Source of the DNA: an uncultured Muribaculaceae bacterium
Lineage (GTDB): Bacteria; Bacteroidota; Bacteroidia; Bacteroidales; Muribaculaceae
Assembly (NCBI GenBank): GCA_947177435.1
Contig: CAMWUM010000061.1
Location: 1-9,039, forward strand
Length of the DNA: 9,039 bases
Reading direction: 5' to 3'
In this document: positions 8,152 to 9,039 of the stretch, piece by piece
Position numbering within the stretch: position 1 is the stretch's first letter
How the letters are laid out: every line of letters begins with the position of its first letter
Notes under the pieces: model-generated
Database searches by the model: none
What the model was told of the DNA's origin: nothing
Seen by the model: the letters and a program-made list of their open reading frames with translations, nothing else
Position numbers and translations under genes: made by a program

Positions 8152-9026
8152 TGGACGCTAACGAACTGCTAAAGAAAGTAAGGAAGATTGAGATCAAGTC
8201 GAAGGCGCTGTCTCAGAACATCTTCGCGGGCGAGTACCACTCGGCCTTCAAGGGCCGTGGCATGATGTTTGCGGAGGTGAGGGAGTACCAGTACGGCGAT
8301 GACATCCGCGACATCGACTGGAACGTCACGGCTCGCCATAACCACCCCTTCGTCAAGGTCTACGAGGAAGAGCGCGAGTTGACGCTCATGCTGCTCATCG
8401 ACGTGTCGGGCAGCCGCGACTTTGGCGCCGTCGGCGAATCGAAGCGTGACATGATAGCCGAGATTGCGGCCACGCTGGCATTCTCGGCCTCGCAGAACAA
8501 CGACAAGATCGGCGCAATCTTCTTTTCTGACAAGATAGAGAAATTCATACCCCCGAAGAAAGGCAAAAAGCACATCCTGCTCATCATCCGTGAGCTGCTC
8601 GAGTTTGAGCCCCAGAGCCGCGGCACTGACATCGGCCTGGCAGCCAAGTACCTGGCCGACGCTCTGAAGCGCCGCTGCTCGGCGTTCATCATCAGCGACT
8701 TCATTGATGGCCACGACTACTCTCAGCCCCTGACGATTGCCCGCAGCCGCCATGAGGTGATGGCCGTGCAGGTCTATGACGTGCGCGACAGCAAGCTGCC
8801 GTCGGTGGGCCTGATGCGAGTGCAGGACCTCGAGAGCGGCGAACTCCGGTGGATCGACACATCGTCGTCCAAGACCCGCAAGGCCTATGACCGCTGGTGG
8901 TACGGCCGCCAACGCGCCATGGCCGACACCCTGAAGAGTTGCCGCGTCAATTTCGCCTCGGTGACCACGAGCGAGGACTACGTCAAGGCTCTGCTTTCGC
9001 TTTTCCGCAACAAGACACAAAGCTGA
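8151..9026 (+). CDS. DUF58 protein with VWA-like metal-binding fold (Bat operon)
   Basis: A 291-residue soluble protein with no signal peptide or membrane segment; the usual partner of MoxR ATPases. The DUF58 signature is at 40-63: FAEVREYQYGDDIRDIDWNVTAR. A von Willebrand A-like domain follows, with a complete-looking MIDAS: DVSGS (D84, S86, S88), T159 in RGTD, and D183 in IISDF. That suggests divalent metal binding and protein-protein contact. The protein starts inside the MoxR stop codon (TAATG), which implies coupled synthesis and probably a complex. In Bacteroidales the genes that follow are typically batA, batB, batC, batD and batE, with a role in aerotolerance or envelope stress that is still poorly defined. 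The stop TGA is at 9024-9026. Confidence 0.94.
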   Translation: MDANELLKKVRKIEIKSKALSQNIFAGEYHSAFKGRGMMFAEVREYQYGDDIRDIDWNVTARHNHPFVKVYEEERELTLMLLIDVSGSRDFGAVGESKRDMIAEIAATLAFSASQNNDKIGAIFFSDKIEKFIPPKKGKKHILLIIRELLEFEPQSRGTDIGLAAKYLADALKRRCSAFIISDFIDGHDYSQPLTIARSRHEVMAVQVYDVRDSKLPSVGLMRVQDLESGELRWIDTSSSKTRKAYDRWWYGRQRAMADTLKSCRVNFASVTTSEDYVKALLSLFRNKTQS

Positions 9027-9033
9027 CACCGCC

Positions 9034-9039
9034 ATGTCA
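9034..9039 (+). CDS. Likely start of the next Bat-operon gene (two codons only, cut by window edge)
   Basis: An ATG followed by TCA (Met-Ser) begins 7 bases after the DUF58 stop, the spacing expected of the next cistron in this operon. Nothing about the product can be read from two codons; the placement rests on context alone. Confidence 0.35.

Noticed and set aside
8169..9035. 288-codon open frame on the minus strand opposite the DUF58 gene
   Set aside because: Same shadow effect. The sense frame carries DUF58 and MIDAS motifs, and the antisense product resembles nothing known to me.

Overview
The window reads as a chromosomal segment of a gut-type Bacteroidota, order Bacteroidales. A Muribaculaceae-like or related GC-rich member is my best guess, which is an inference. 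The support is: promoters of the Bacteroidota form TTTG-N(19-21)-TAnnTTTG; A-rich leaders without clear Shine-Dalgarno sites; a Bacteroidales-type serine palmitoyltransferase; a MoxR-DUF58 pair of the Bat (Bacteroides aerotolerance) operon type; and a Prevotella/Bacteroides-style GH10 xylanase fused to a CE1 esterase. Coding density is high, and I see no tRNA, rRNA, CRISPR array, insertion sequence or phage gene.

Layout. 1-986 is the 3' part of menD (menaquinone synthesis), cut by the window edge. 1003-3168, only 16 bases later, is a secreted two-enzyme xylanase/feruloyl-esterase-like protein. 3251-3817 is efp (elongation factor P) with its own consensus promoter and a strong 12-bp terminator hairpin. 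3951-4427 is cdd (cytidine deaminase) interrupted by an in-frame TAA at 4311-4313; the remaining 37 codons are still readable to a natural TAG. 4443-5144 encodes a membrane-anchored SIMPL-domain protein. 5239-6426 is spt, the first enzyme of sphingolipid synthesis, behind a promoter region containing a long imperfect hairpin. A bidirectional terminator at 6451-6491 separates spt from the convergent minus-strand gene at 6511-6936, a small secreted protein made of two PepSY-like repeats. After a divergent regulatory gap of about 220 bases, 7156-8151 (MoxR-family AAA+ ATPase) and 8151-9026 (DUF58/VWA-like protein) overlap as TAATG and probably open the Bat operon; the next start codon appears at 9034.

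How the genes fit together. This is mostly core-genome housekeeping: respiratory quinone, translation factor, pyrimidine salvage, membrane sphingolipid and envelope/stress maintenance. One polysaccharide-degradation gene sits between menD and efp. No SusC/SusD pair or regulator is visible, so the xylanase/esterase is an isolated gene here rather than part of a visible polysaccharide-utilization locus. I found no convincing evidence for a previously undescribed system. The points most worth checking are the in-frame stop in cdd, the lone xylanase/esterase directly behind menD, the Glu in the expected acid position of the esterase triad, and the hairpin over the spt promoter.
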